Below, one piece after another: positions 1 to 10,699 of a DNA stretch of 64,000 nucleotides. A program made the position numbers and the translations under genes. The stretch is from contig NGZR01000001.1 of assembly GCA_002197995.1 (NCBI GenBank), positions 6,324,001 through 6,388,000 of the forward strand, written 5' to 3'. Under the pieces are notes generated by a model that saw only the letters and a program-made list of their open reading frames with translations, ran no database searches and was not told the DNA's origin. This DNA comes from Gaeumannomyces sp. JS-464 (taxonomy: Eukaryota; Ascomycota; Sordariomycetes; Magnaporthales; Magnaporthaceae). The first letter of the stretch is position 1. Each line of letters starts with the position of its first letter.

Positions 1-1
1 G

Positions 2-583
2 GCCCTCGTCGACCGCCTGCGCGGCGCGGGCGTGGCCAACTACGCCGTCGCCGAGTTCGTGCAGGGGACCAGGACCAGGCGCTGGGCCGTGGCCTGGAGC
101 TTCGGCCCCATGCGGCCCTCACAGGCCGCCGCCAGGGGCATGGGCCAGCTCCCCTGGAAGAAGATACTGCCGCCCGACGTCGAGGTCCAGGTCGGCACGG
201 TCGCGGTCGAGGACGTCGGCGCGGCCACCGACCGTCTAGACCGCCTCATGCAGTCGCTGGACCTCCTGAGCTGGGACTGGGAAAAGCAGGCCCTGAGGGG
301 CGTGGCCCGGACGAGGCACAACGTCTGGGGCCGCATGTGGAGGAGGAAAAAGGCGCGCGAGCTGGCCGGCAAGCAGACAGATGCGGACGCCGCCGCCACG
401 AGCAAGGACCAGGAGCTTCCGATGTTTGGGTTCGAGGTCTCCGTTGTCGTGGGCCCGGATCATCAGGGAACTGTTTTCTGCAGATGGCGCGAGGGTCACG
501 ATGAGGCCATCTTCACAAGCATCTGCGGGTTCATCAAGGGGAGGCTGGAGTCCTCGGGCAAAACTGCCGACGTGGTTTCTTGA
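2..583 (+). CDS. METTL16/DUF890-type U6 snRNA m6A methyltransferase, C-terminal part
   Basis: The frame is open from base 2, so the true start lies upstream of the window; about 193 residues are visible. The segment AEFVQGTRTRRWAVAWSF (from about base 47) matches the conserved 'EF.QG.T.RWA.AWSF' block at the end of the Rossmann methyltransferase fold in METTL16/RlmF-like (DUF890) enzymes. These methylate the N6 of an adenosine in U6 snRNA in eukaryotes. After it comes a charged stretch and a conserved-looking tail (VFCRWREGHDEAIFTSICGF). The catalytic NPPF motif and SAM-binding part are outside the window. The stop is followed by AT-rich sequence and a MITE-like repeat. The family is recognised from this one block plus its position in the protein; the exact substrate is inferred. 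Confidence 0.72.
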   Translation, partial: ALVDRLRGAGVANYAVAEFVQGTRTRRWAVAWSFGPMRPSQAAARGMGQLPWKKILPPDVEVQVGTVAVEDVGAATDRLDRLMQSLDLLSWDWEKQALRGVARTRHNVWGRMWRRKKARELAGKQTDADAAATSKDQELPMFGFEVSVVVGPDHQGTVFCRWREGHDEAIFTSICGFIKGRLESSGKTADVVS

Positions 584-1145
584 AATTCAACGAGGGCCCC
601 GGTTCTGCACCAGTCATGCTTAAAGCACTGTACACTATATGTGCTTTCATACCTTGTAGCTATAACCTCCTTGTAAATTAGGGCATGTTCGATACTATTC
701 CGGTTTTTTGTTTTTTTCATAGTTACCTTTTTTTTTATTTTTTATTTTTAAAAAAAAAAAAAATAAATAAAAAAACCACTTAAAAACCGGTTTGCTGGTC
801 CGCGCAAACCCTTGTAAAGATCTTTTGGAAAAACCCGCCAGAAATATCTTTTCGCAGGCCAACGAGTCGCGGCCCTAGCCACCTCCTTTGCCACTTAACT
901 GTGAACACACCAAACGAAAGGATTGCAGCGGGGGAAATTATAAAATAAAAACAGGGAATACAGCTGCCGTCGACACGTCGGCCTGCTCCGTAAGGCCGAC
1001 GCCTGGCTGTTTATGCTCCTAATGCATACATTCGCCACTTTTACCGAAGGCGGGGAGCTATTCAAATCGCGGAAAGGGCATAGGACATTATTATCGGGTT
1101 ATCTGGTTGCAAAACGACACGCTATTTCTGTAGAGATTGAATGCC
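584..1145. other. Intergenic region with MITE-like repeat
   Basis: No gene is seen between the methyltransferase stop and the 3' end of the HET-S-like gene. Bases 681-880 hold a repeat related to the outermost transposon at 20.56 kb. A strongly A/T-rich core lies at about 720-780. Confidence 0.6.
681..880. repeat. MITE-like repeat copy (PIF/Harbinger-like end), probably truncated
   Basis: The sequence starts TTA|GGGCATGTTCGATACTATT, very close to the left end of the element at 20,561 (TTA|GGGCGTGTTCAATACTATT). Similarity continues loosely through T-rich sequence to '..aggccaacgagtcgcg' (20.7 kb copy: 'aggccatcgagtcgtg'). The preceding TTA fits the 3-bp TWA target site of PIF/Harbinger elements. 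I could not find the matching right end, so the copy may be truncated or internally altered by the poly-A/T tract at 720-780. Confidence 0.5.
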
Positions 1146-2077
1146 TCAAAACCGTACACCAAACTTGCTTCCAACTTGGACCCTGGACGATCCTTTGGCC
1201 ACGACCACATCCGCCGCGTTGGTCGTAGTCCAAGGGAGCATACCACCGGTTGCAAGTAACACAGCCTCGCTGTAATCATTGCCAACCTGAACCTGAGCCA
1301 TCTCCCCAACATTGACCTCCTTGACGTAGTTCCTGTCTTCTTTACCGCTGTCAACAAGTCCCTCGAGCCTCTTAGCCACCGCCTCCACCAGCACCTCATC
1401 CGTCTCGCTGGCCACCTCCCTCAGGGCCTCCAAGCTCTCTTTCTCATCCTCACCGCCCTCTTCGCCGCCCAGCTCCACAACCTCGGTCTTGCGCGATCTT
1501 GCGGAGCTCGCCGTCCGCCGCAGGAACGTCTTTTCCAGCTCGTCCACCAGCCCAACACCTGCTCGACCAACTTCTCGTACTGCTTCCCGTCGTACAAGGC
1601 CCACGCCGTCTTCGCTGCCAACCCCACGCCGCCACTGCCGCCCTTCAGCCGCTTGCGCGCCAGTCCCCGCAGTCTCTCATGCAGTTTGCCGTGCACGCCA
1701 TTGAGGTCCTTCTTCCCGTCGAAGTGCGCCAGCTGGTCGCCATCGGCGCGCAGCTCATACCGCTTGGACCCCTTGGCTGCCGTCTCGAGCAGCAGCACAA
1801 TCTCCTCGAGGATCGCGCGCGCGAGCTGGACGTCCTTGTCCTTTTCCTTTGTACCAGCCCCTCCGGGGGGGACGGAAAACCTGTCGTCTTCGTTGATGCG
1901 CACCGCTTCGCCCCAGCGCCCCAGGCGCGTGCGGGCCACGTCCAGCCGCAGCTGGCACACGCGGTAGTCGCGGCCGAAGTGGCGGGCGATCTGGATGTAC
2001 TCGAAGCAGTCAACGCAGTTGTTGAAGAATGCGGCGACGCTCAGCGCGCTGGCGACCGTTCCCAGGATTTCGGCCAT
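1146..2077 (-). CDS. het-S: HET-S-like protein: HeLo domain plus two-repeat prion-forming tail (one apparent frame break)
   Basis: The start at 2077 gives MAEILGTVASALSVAAFFNN, the usual beginning of a HeLo domain. The first ~175 residues hold other HeLo blocks (FEYIQIARHFGRDY, TRLGRWGEAV, KTAWALYDGK). The C-terminal end holds two pseudo-repeats, AQVQVGNDYS (R1) and SRVQVGSKFG (R2), with a TTN/VVVAKG linker, as in the HET-s prion-forming domain that folds into a beta-solenoid amyloid. In the family, amyloid templating drives the HeLo helix into membranes and kills the cell in heterokaryon incompatibility or after NLR signalling. Total length would be ~310 residues, like HET-S (289). The frame breaks once near 1550 ('ttgggctgg' on the coding strand): one base is missing between ...LVEQVLG and LVDELEK. 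There is no room for an intron, so this is an assembly indel or a null allele. It is divergent from the NLR starting at 2752. Confidence 0.88.
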
Positions 2078-2751
2078 GAGCCTCGAATGTCGGATTTAGA
2101 GTTGCGGTGATGTTGGATGTGTAAAAAGCGCCGTTGTTCCGGATGGGATGGCTGCAGGCGGCCAGAGGTCGGGAACGGGTATGGGGACTCCAGCCTGGGT
2201 AATGCAAGGGACCTTGGCATATAAACCCAGGTCTGATTCAGGCGCAGCCTTCGGGCATCATCTTCTCCAGCTTTTCGCCGACGAATGGTCCACGTGCGGC
2301 AATACGATTGGGTGGCTGCAGGAGAGATTCAGCTCAGAACGGGGAAGTGAGGACCTGCTGAAAGAACCGCGTTGCACAGCCTGGAGTTGGGCTCATGGGG
2401 CGGCTGGAGGTTCCCTCCGTGCGCCCCCCTTTGCCCGCATGTCGGATCTGCCAGCTGGTCAACCAAGTACAGGTACTTTGTGTGTTCGCCAACCAAGCCT
2501 CCACGGACCTCTACGTTCACGCTAACGCTAAGCTGAATGAGGACCCCCCCTCTCTGTTTTTCCTCTCCTTTTCCATGTTCTAAACTTTTGGGCTCCCCCC
2601 GCATCCAAGAGGCTCAACTCGGCTCACCACCGCGAAGCCGGAAGCAAGAGAGGTTGGCTTGTGTATCGAGGTGAGACAAAAGCTGCCGCCGCCTAGATCC
2701 ACCTGTTCATACCATCAACAAGCCCCGAGCTGCAAAGCTTCCCCGGTCGTC
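2078..2751. promoter_or_regulatory. Shared divergent intergenic region (HET-S-like / NLR)
   Basis: These 674 bp separate the two divergent start codons and must hold both promoters. I see no gene here. Short pyrimidine-rich stretches (for example 2545-2575) are typical of fungal promoters. No specific operator is recognised. Confidence 0.5.
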
Positions 2752-5700
2752 ATGGCCATCCTAGATGCCTCAAGCCAAGCGGGTCCCAGCGCTGGGCAAG
2801 CCCTCCGCGAGCAACGGCCTGCACCAGGATTCACCTCCGTCATTGGAAATGCGCGCGCCGATGGCCACGCGGTCATCCAGAGCATCGCCGCCCAGTATAA
2901 CATCAGTAAGTGAGCATGGCAGATTTTCCATCATGTGGGCAATACTGATCAACGACATCCGGGCAGCTGGTAACATTGGTCAGTCCGGCCCACCACACTT
3001 CCTCAAGAATCAGGTATTTGTGGTTTCCTCGAGCTGATTCAAAGCGGCGAAAAGGATCGGAGAGCACCAATGACAACCGCTATCCGTGGCTGATGGACGT
3101 CGGAGGGGGAGGCCCCTTTCTTCACTGGCAGACGGGAGGCGTTGGACCAGATCCACGAGGTGTTCTGGCCTTCTCCCCATCCAGGGGCTGCGATATCACA
3201 GCCCCGGCACTCAGATCGCAAAAAGATCACAATTTCGGGCCTCTCCGGCGCGGGCAAGTCGGCAGTTGCGCTGGAGTACGCCTACGCGCACCGGGAACGG
3301 TATCATTCGATCTTCCGACTCAACGCGAGGACCGCCCGCGACTTCACCAACAGCGCTAGTGAAGCTCTGCAACGTGTCATCGAGGAGTACCAGAGGAGAT
3401 GGGGGGAAATGTGGTTCCGCCCTCCCGATCTCTTTCAGCGCGTCGCTTCGGCCCTCCGCATGTTCGACGGCCCCGTCACGGACCTCGACGGGCTCATCAA
3501 GGAGGCGACCAACGGGCAGCACAGCGTCGATCGCTTCATGGCCTGGCTGCCCAGCAGCCTGCCATGGCTGTTGATTCTGGATGGTTACGACGATCCCGAA
3601 GCCCTCGACATCGATGGCCGTTTGCCAAAGACGGCGGTCGGCCACGTGCTGATCACGAGCCAAAATCCCGACCCTTGCAGGACGGATGGTCAAGTTGCAC
3701 TCCCTCCCAGCCTGGAGCCAACTGAAGGTGTGAATCTGCTCGTTAAAGCGGCGGGCCAGCAGAGGGTGCCTTGTTGTGTTGGGAAATCCGGTATGTAGGA
3801 GAGAGTTGCCCATTTTCGTCGGGGAATCTGAGGGGTTGAAGCCGAAGGCTGACACAAAATCCAACACAGAACTCGGCTGCAGCCATGCCCAGGATATTGT
3901 CCAGTCTGTGGGAGGCCTCCCGCTACTCATCGAGGTAATCGGAGCCTACCTGCGGGAGAAACAAGGCAGTGTCACCTTCGAGGATTATTTAAAGCCTCCG
4001 GAGAGCGTCGCTGAGTCCGTTGGCGAAGTCAAGGACACATATTATGCCCGCACATTCCAAACGGCTTTCGACGTACTCGAGCAGAACCCCAATTCCAAGC
4101 AGCTGATCCAGCTGTGCTCCCTTACTACGAACACCGACATCCCGATGAATTTGCTCAAGGGCGGCATTAAGGTTGTCGATTGGATGACAGGTACAGTCGG
4201 CCCGTGTGTGAGAGGTCTCAATGAAAAAGTACGACGTGCTGACTTTGGAGCCAGACAACGTCGCCCTCAACAACGCCGTGGCAAAGCTTCGCTCCTTGTC
4301 TCTCATCTCGGCCAATCCAGATACCGGCAACCTATCGATGCACTCACTGGTGTACAAGCATGCCGGCACCACCTTGGATGCTGAGACGAAGCAGCAGCTA
4401 TCCGAGTGGCTTGTTGAGATGGTCACGTCAACGTTCGACTTCAGCGAGGACAGAAGCGCCGACCAATGGATGTACGAGCGCCGCGTGTCTTCACACATCG
4501 ATTGCTGTTTCGAAATCCTCAAATCCCGAATGGCTCCCAAGGAAGGCGCGCTAGATGCCCGCACCAGGAACCTGGCTTACGGGTTGGCCCAGGCATACTC
4601 ACAGCTTGGTGATGCGGAGACCGCCTTGGAGGTTTACAAGCTGGGGCTGAGAGACGTCGACGCGGAGTCGACGACCGTGGACCTGGCAATGGCCGACATG
4701 ATGAACTCATATGGCATCGCCTTGCACCTCCGAGCCGATCTCGACCAGGCCGAAAAACAACTCACTCGAGCCAAGCACATCATGGAGAAGGCCCTGCCAT
4801 CTCTGGATCCAGTCGAGGCGGATGGCAGAAAATGCAAGCTACTCGAGGTGGAGCAACATTTGGCCAGCATTCTGGCGGACCAAGAACAATACGGCGAGGC
4901 GATGAAGAAGTTGGAGCATGTGCTCGAGAAGCAGGGGGGCAACAGGCGCTGGCCGAGCTCAGCGCCTCCGCTTTGAAGACGCAACGCGAGATCGGGCTCG
5001 TCCTGCAGCAGATGGGAAGGCTTGCCGAGGCCAAAACGACGTTTGAACTCGTTTATGCGGCCAGCAAGAAGAAGTACCATGACCATCACCCGGCTACTCT
5101 TGTTGCCGCGCACGAGTTGGCGACTGTGCATGTGGAGATGGGGGAGTACGACAAGGCTCTCAAGCAGCTCGAGCAGACCCTGGAGAAGCAAGAGAAGTCA
5201 CGGGGAGAGTCACTACTCAACACTCGACACGCTACACAGCATTTCGCGTTTGTACGAGCGTCAGGGGCGGTATAAAGAAGCACTCGACAAGAATGAGCAA
5301 GTTGTGAACAAGCTCAAGTGGGTGTTCAAGGAAGCTGCACACAAGCACCCGTGGATGCTGGTGGTCCGTTCAGGCATGGCAGACATCAAGTTGCGCCAGG
5401 GCGGATACCGCGATGCGCTTCAGGGCTATACCAGCGTGTTCGATGACTTTATGGAGCGCGACATGGAGAGCGACGCCTGGCGCACCCAGACCAACATCGC
5501 CAGGGTGTTGCGTGACACGGGGAAATACGATGATGCGCTCAAGGCATGCACGGAGGCGCTAGGCGGACTTCGAAAAAGCCCCGACGGTGACCCCGATTTC
5601 ATCACTGCGGCCGAGTTCTGCAAGGCGACGATTCTCGAGCGGCAGGGAAAGTTCCAGGAGGCTCTCAAGCTGTACCGCGAGGTGGCTCTCAAGGACGAGA

Positions 5701-6592
5701 ACCAGCTGGGCCCAAACCACGTTGAGACCCTCAAGACAAAGTGTTTCGTTTGCAACGCCACGGCCAAGACCGGGGAACACGCAGAGGCTTTGTACCACTA
5801 CGGAGCAATCGAGGAGGAACTCGAGGACCATGGAGAGTCGGAGCGTTTGCTGCTCGAGCTGTTGATCATCCACGGCAAAGCCGACGTCTTGGAACATTTG
5901 GCGACCAGCGACAAAATCGACTCTCCCGGGCAGCTGGAGCGGTGTCTACAGGCGTTGGACTTCTACAATATCGTCTGCTCCAAGCGGGACGCCAACGGCC
6001 TCAAGGACTTTGACTATTACCGCGCTTTTCACGGAAGGGGGAGAGTGTGTATCCGAATGGGGAGATACAGTGAAGGACAGAATCTTTTCCATGCCGCCAT
6101 GAAGGGGTGGAAACAGATATTCAACTGCGCAGACCACCCGCTGATCCTCATGGCGCTCGAGGACAGCGGAAAGGGAATGCTCCAGCAGGGCGGGGCGATT
6201 GGGCTGGCACACACGCTCTGCTCGCAGGCGCTCAGGGGGTGCGAGGGACGGCTGAGGCGCGGCCACCCCCAGACGTGCGGAGCGAGGATGAGCCTGGGGC
6301 GGTGTTGATGAAACAGGACAAGGTCAAGGAGGCATCAGAGGTGTATGCCACTAGCCTGCAGGAACTGCAAACCGAGTTTGGAGAGGATCACCCCTGGACC
6401 AAGGAGGTGAAGGGCATCCTGGCGGACATCAGCGTGGGCGTGGTGGAGGAGGAGGGGGCAAGGGCGGCCGAACCTGTACTCCCCGCTGAGCCGACTGCAT
6501 CGGGGTTTGGAGGGGGTTCGTTCGGGCTGCTTGCCATCGTCATCCTGGGGATCCTTCTCTCCCTGGCGTATTCTGTTGTCCGTCTGATATGA
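2752..6592 (+). CDS. NLR-like protein: short N-terminal motif region, NB-ARC, TPR repeats, C-terminal membrane segment
   Basis: Exon 1 (2752-2905) encodes about 51 residues with no folded domain but a G/N-rich motif (SVIGNARADGHAVIQ). Introns are visible at 2906-2966, 3014-3131 and 3791-3869, and probably from 4191. The NB-ARC has a P-loop (GLSGAGKS, ~3240), Walker B (LLILDGYDD, ~3570), a sensor strand (HVLITSQN, ~3645) and the GLPL motif (~3920). Next is a winged-helix-like region (LSLISANPDTGNLSMHSLV, ~4290). About 1.8 kb of tetratricopeptide repeats follows (for example GDAETALEVYKLGL, GKFQEALKLYREVAL). The protein ends in ~25 hydrophobic residues (FGLLAIVILGILLSLAY), a likely membrane anchor. 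Fungal NB-ARC/TPR proteins act as sensors that oligomerise and trigger cell-death effectors. The frame breaks near 3132, 4930 (G6 run), 5212 and 6298, each fixable by one base. Divergence from the HET-S-like gene suggests a sensor/executor pair (inference). Confidence 0.82.
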
Positions 6593-7424
6593 AGGGGTTT
6601 GTCAGGGCAAGACTTTCGACAGGAATCACGGTCTCAAGTCTAAGAACTTCCCTTTCCACGGAGGTATTGTCCAAGGAGGTTGTTTAACCCATTACTTTAT
6701 TATTCGAACGCGTGGTTTACTTAGATGTCTATTATTAAATTGGAGATTACGGCTTGGACTCACGCCTTTAGCTGACGAACAACTGAGGACTCATGATCCA
6801 GGGAGGGTCCGGCCAAACCGCGAGAGGTTTCTACGCGGCAAGGGAGGGCCGTCGCTAACCGGGTCGGGGTGATGTATGGTACCTAGCTTGACCGGAGCTA
6901 AGGCGGCTAGATAAGAGGCCGGCAGCTAGAGGGCTGGTTGGGCACATGAAGTTGGGCATTAATCAGGACGTTCCATCCAGTCAGGACTTCGATGTCTCGT
7001 TCAGCCCCAACACCGCAGAGCACCGCCCATGCAGGCCGGATTTGTGACAGTCCCTGGCTGCCCTGCGCTGATTGGGGATTGGAATGCATGGGATAGACGG
7101 GTGGCGTCCCCGCCAGCGAATCCAAGTCTCGTAATGGGACCAATTGTACCTGTACATGCACTTTGCGTCACAAGACATCAGGAGCTAGAGTGAGAGGCTG
7201 CGAAGCGAGTGGCTTGGCTCCTTGCTGGTGCCGGAAAACTCATTTGGGCATGGCGGGAAGCGGGGATGGTTGCGTTGTCGGTCCTGTTAAGCCACATGCC
7301 CCCTCGAGATGGAAGCTGGCGTCGTGGAGTTGGAGCCCCGACCAGGTGTCAAATGCTGCTGCTGACATTACACTCTTGCGTCAACATCACACCTGACCAA
7401 CGCCAACTACGTTGAGCCACCGCC
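6593..7424. other. Intergenic region, no gene seen
   Basis: No reading frame here has homology, length or splice structure suggesting a gene. It carries the 3' flank of the NLR and the promoter of the gag/retropepsin-like gene. Confidence 0.5.
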
Positions 7425-9281
7425 ATGGCCGGGATCTGGATCGGGGCTGGCCCCTCTTGCGACGGGGATTCGGACGACGAGGATGGGCAGCGCCGACAAA
7501 GGCAGGAGCAGCAGCGCCGTCGCGAAGCCGAAGAACAGCAGCGGCGTGCCGAGGAACAGAGAGCTTGGGAAGACCAGCAGCGGCGCATGTATCAGGAACA
7601 GCAAGACAGACAGAGATACTATGAGGAGTACGAGGCACGCAGAGTGGCCGAGGGGTACGAGAGACGGAGAGACGTCATGGCGGAAGAGGAGGAGAGACAG
7701 CGACACCAAGCCGCTGTGCGAGACAGGGTCCGCCTAGCAGCCTCGTCTGCTGAGGCAGCGCTCCGGGCCATTGGGGCGGATCGCCGAGGGGACGGGGGCA
7801 GCCGGAGCCAGCGCGGGGGATGACAAGCATCGAGATGCGGGAGCGGGAGCGAAAGCGCGAGGAACGCGCTGGTGTGCAGCTGCAGAATTGGCTGCGCGAC
7901 TGGGCTGGTTACGACATCGCGCCCTACCAGCCTCTGCCACCTCCCAGATACGACCCGCCCAAGGCCCTCTGCAACAGCCTCGCCCAGCTCGCCATCAACC
8001 TTCCGGCCCCGGCCGTACTGTCATACAGCATTGAGAACTGGCAGAAGCAGCGGAAGAGGGGTAAACAGAACCGCCGCCAGCAGGCGCCCCGGCACCGGAA
8101 CCCACGCGCGGCGTGCCTCCGGGTCTCTTTGACAACCCTGACCGCGGATACGACCAGCTCACGACATTTGTCGGCCAGGTATCCGCCCTGGCGAAGAAAG
8201 CGGAGGGCCAGGGCACGGTTAGCTTCCCCCAAGTTCATCGCCAGTTTGCATGCGGCCGTTCGCTGACTTGAAATTCCAGGTCGCGCGTGATTTGCGCAAG
8301 GAGGGCGTTCGGACCCAACAAGTCAACAGAGTTCTGTTCAAGGACAAAAATATGCTCGGAACGTCCGCCCCAGTGTTCGAACATCTGTCGCCTCTCGGCC
8401 AGCAAGTCCTGGCAGCGGCTGCTGAGAGTGCTCTGGATGCGCTGATGGACGCCGTCGCCCAGGCCGGGGAGGGCGGAAATCTGGAGAAGACCCTGGGGAC
8501 CGCGCTGTCTGTGGTCCAGGACGCGAACGAGGAGGTTAAGGGCCACTTGCGGCACTTCCTGCTCGGGTCAAGCGATTTCAACCGTCCGGAAGTCTTGGCC
8601 CAACTCGCCGAAGTGCAGGGCGGACCGGCAGCAGACTTGGGGCTTGTTGCAGACGCGAGGCTGCGGGCTCGAAATCTAGCACTGCGGGTAAGTCCCCTCT
8701 ATCCTTGCACCTGTAGGTGTCCGCGGCATGCTGCTGACATCTCACGAGCCTGATCTGTTCGAATCCGATGGATCTGGTGGGTTTGTGCCGAGTGGCCAGC
8801 CGTGCCCGGCGTGCTGTGGTGATGACGAGATGGAAGCTCTCGACGGACAGATTGACAGCTCGGCCAACGATGACTTCTTGATGTTCTCGGGTCGGCTCAA
8901 CAGCAATCGAATCAGGGCCCTGATCGACACGGGCGGTGGCTGTAACCTGATCAACGCAAACTGGGTCAAGGAACGGGGATCAAGCCCATTACAGGCTTCG
9001 AGGAAAGCCTCGTCATGGCCGACAACACCAAGACCAAGCCCTGCCCAGTTGTCAGGGTCAAATGGAGCTTTGATGACCGCCTGCAATACTGGGAAAACGT
9101 GGACTTCGTCGTCGTCGAGGGCTACGAGTTCGAAGCCCTGCTCGGGTTGCCGTTTCTCAAGAAGACTGAGACCATTCACAACAATGCCGGCCGCTTGGTC
9201 TTCCCGGAATTCAAGGGAGTCCACACAAAGAAGAAGAACATTCCGTTGTTGCACTTCAAGAAGCTGAATGCAAGCAGATAG
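7425..9281 (+). CDS. Gag-like protein with C-terminal retropepsin (aspartic protease) domain
   Basis: The first ~130 residues are a charged coiled coil rich in Q, R and E (RRQRQEQQRRREAEEQQRR), followed by a helical region and a CPAC motif (~8800). The C-terminal ~110 residues look like a retropepsin: RALIDTGGGCNLI (~8910) has the hDTGG active-site signature, and FEALLGLPFLKK (~9130) fits the conserved 'LG.pFL' flap/hinge segment. No reverse transcriptase, integrase or LTRs are visible nearby. An intron at 8689-8748 (branch GCTGAC) also argues for a host-type gene. The frame breaks near 7817 (G5), 8080 (C4), 8260 and 8972 (G4), each by one base. It may be a domesticated Ty3-type gag-protease gene or a decayed retroelement remnant; the absence of RIP-type stops favours the former. 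Confidence 0.6.
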
Positions 9282-9345
9282 GGGATCCATGACCGAGGCT
9301 CAGATTGTCTCCTCTCCCCCGCAGCTAGTTAGGTAGTAATAGAAT

Positions 9346-10596
9346 TTACAATGACCCCTTGACGAACGTGGTGATAGCCTCAAACGCCTTCTCTCCATCG
9401 AAATGAAAGTTCAGGTTGTGCCTTCCATCGAAGTCACCATCTACCACAAGCTTCGGTGAGCCAGCAAACAACGACGCCGTTCCGTCTAACACGCCATCAC
9501 AATCCCCACCACACGCCGTCAAATCGTATCTCGAACCACCTGTGCAACCCAAAATCAGCGTCCCCGTCTCCGCAGAAGAGAAAGGGGAGAAGGAGGTGAA
9601 GAGAAACGCGGCGAGAAAAGGTCAATCTGCACGTACCTGCAAAGGCACCTTCACCGCCCCAAAGTCCAACGGCCACGTAAACCCCCGTCAGCCCCTCCCT
9701 AATGGCATACGGACTCTGGCTCCCATAAAACCACTCGGCCACCCGCCTCTCAAAGAACGGGCTCTTGAACCCGCCGTAGGCCGCCGAGTACGCATCGGCG
9801 GGGACGAGACACCCGTGCGGCATGCTCCCCCACTTGTCCGGCCGCTGCAGCGCCGCTGCAGCGCCGCCACGCGCGCCTGGCCGCCGGACGTAAAGAGGGA
9901 CAGCCACTCGAAGCGGCCCGAGAAGCCGGTCAGGGCGAGGGCGTCGCCAGCGGTTTGGTCGGGGGTGTCGAGCACGGCGGCGGAGGGGAAGGCGCCGAAG
10001 GAGTGACCGACTTGGGCAACTTTGCGGATGCGTGTGTTGAGGGTGTACGGGGAGGGTGGGGGTGGTGAGGATGGAGACCTGCGGGGCGAATTGGACGCGG
10101 GTCAGGGCGAGAGGCTGGGGTTTGTCAGCTGCAGGGCGTTTCAAGAGGAGCGGGGAGAGGGTTACCGGTCTGAGATGCCTGAATGCAGAGCGTGGTCACA
10201 TGTTTAGAGAAGGCTGCGGGCAAACGGGTACCTCTGTGAAAGGGGTGAGAATGTGACTGACCTACGATCCACCATGGACCCGTGGGTCAGGAGCAGGACC
10301 GTCTCAGCAGAGCTTTTGCGGACTGTCGGCGTGCAGAATGTGGCGCCGATCTTGAGCGTGGCCGACTCGTGGCTGTCCCCGACAGGCTGGAAGACCTGAA
10401 CAGAGTCGCGGTGTGGGGTTGAAGATGTAGTCCACTAGATCCCAGTTGGTGTCTATCGAGATGTTGATGTCATAAATGGAGCCGTGACATTGATCGAGAT
10501 CAAGAAGTCCTTGCAGCTACTTTTGGAGGCGGCCGCCGTGATGGAAACTGCCAAACTCCCCAAGAGGGTCGCGGCAAAGAGGGAAGTCAACGACAT
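9346..10596 (-). pseudogene. Secreted alpha/beta-hydrolase-fold protein, probably decayed
   Basis: The start at 10596 gives a signal peptide (MSLTSLFAATLLGSLAVSIT). Recognisable hydrolase pieces follow: VLLLTHGSMVDR (~10,275, the strand with the oxyanion HG), VAQVGHSFGAFPSA (~10,030, nucleophile elbow G-H-S-F-G), EWFYGSQSPYAIREGLTG (~9,720) and an end segment with a plausible catalytic aspartate and histidine (DFDGRHNLN, ~9,420). This order matches fungal secreted AB-hydrolases. An intron is likely after VDR (GTAGGT at ~10,267) and another before the C-terminal block. The block between HGSMVDR and GHSFG, which normally carries the YWD...DRLG region (~40 residues), is not recognisable. Frames also break near 10,450, 10,385 and 9,840. 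The catalytic triad seems complete, but the missing middle suggests a non-functional copy. The substrate is unknown. Confidence 0.55.
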
Positions 10597-10699
10597 GTTG
10601 CAAATTACAGGGCGTTGTGGATAGGTACCCAGGGACAAACAGCACTGGAAACAATGTCTGAGCATTCCTAATCAAGGCAGCGGGATGCCCGATGCTGAG

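Noticed and set aside
8740..8770. tRNA T-loop-like GTTCGAATCC
   Set aside because: No cloverleaf can be built around it and it lies in the coding sequence of the retropepsin-like gene.
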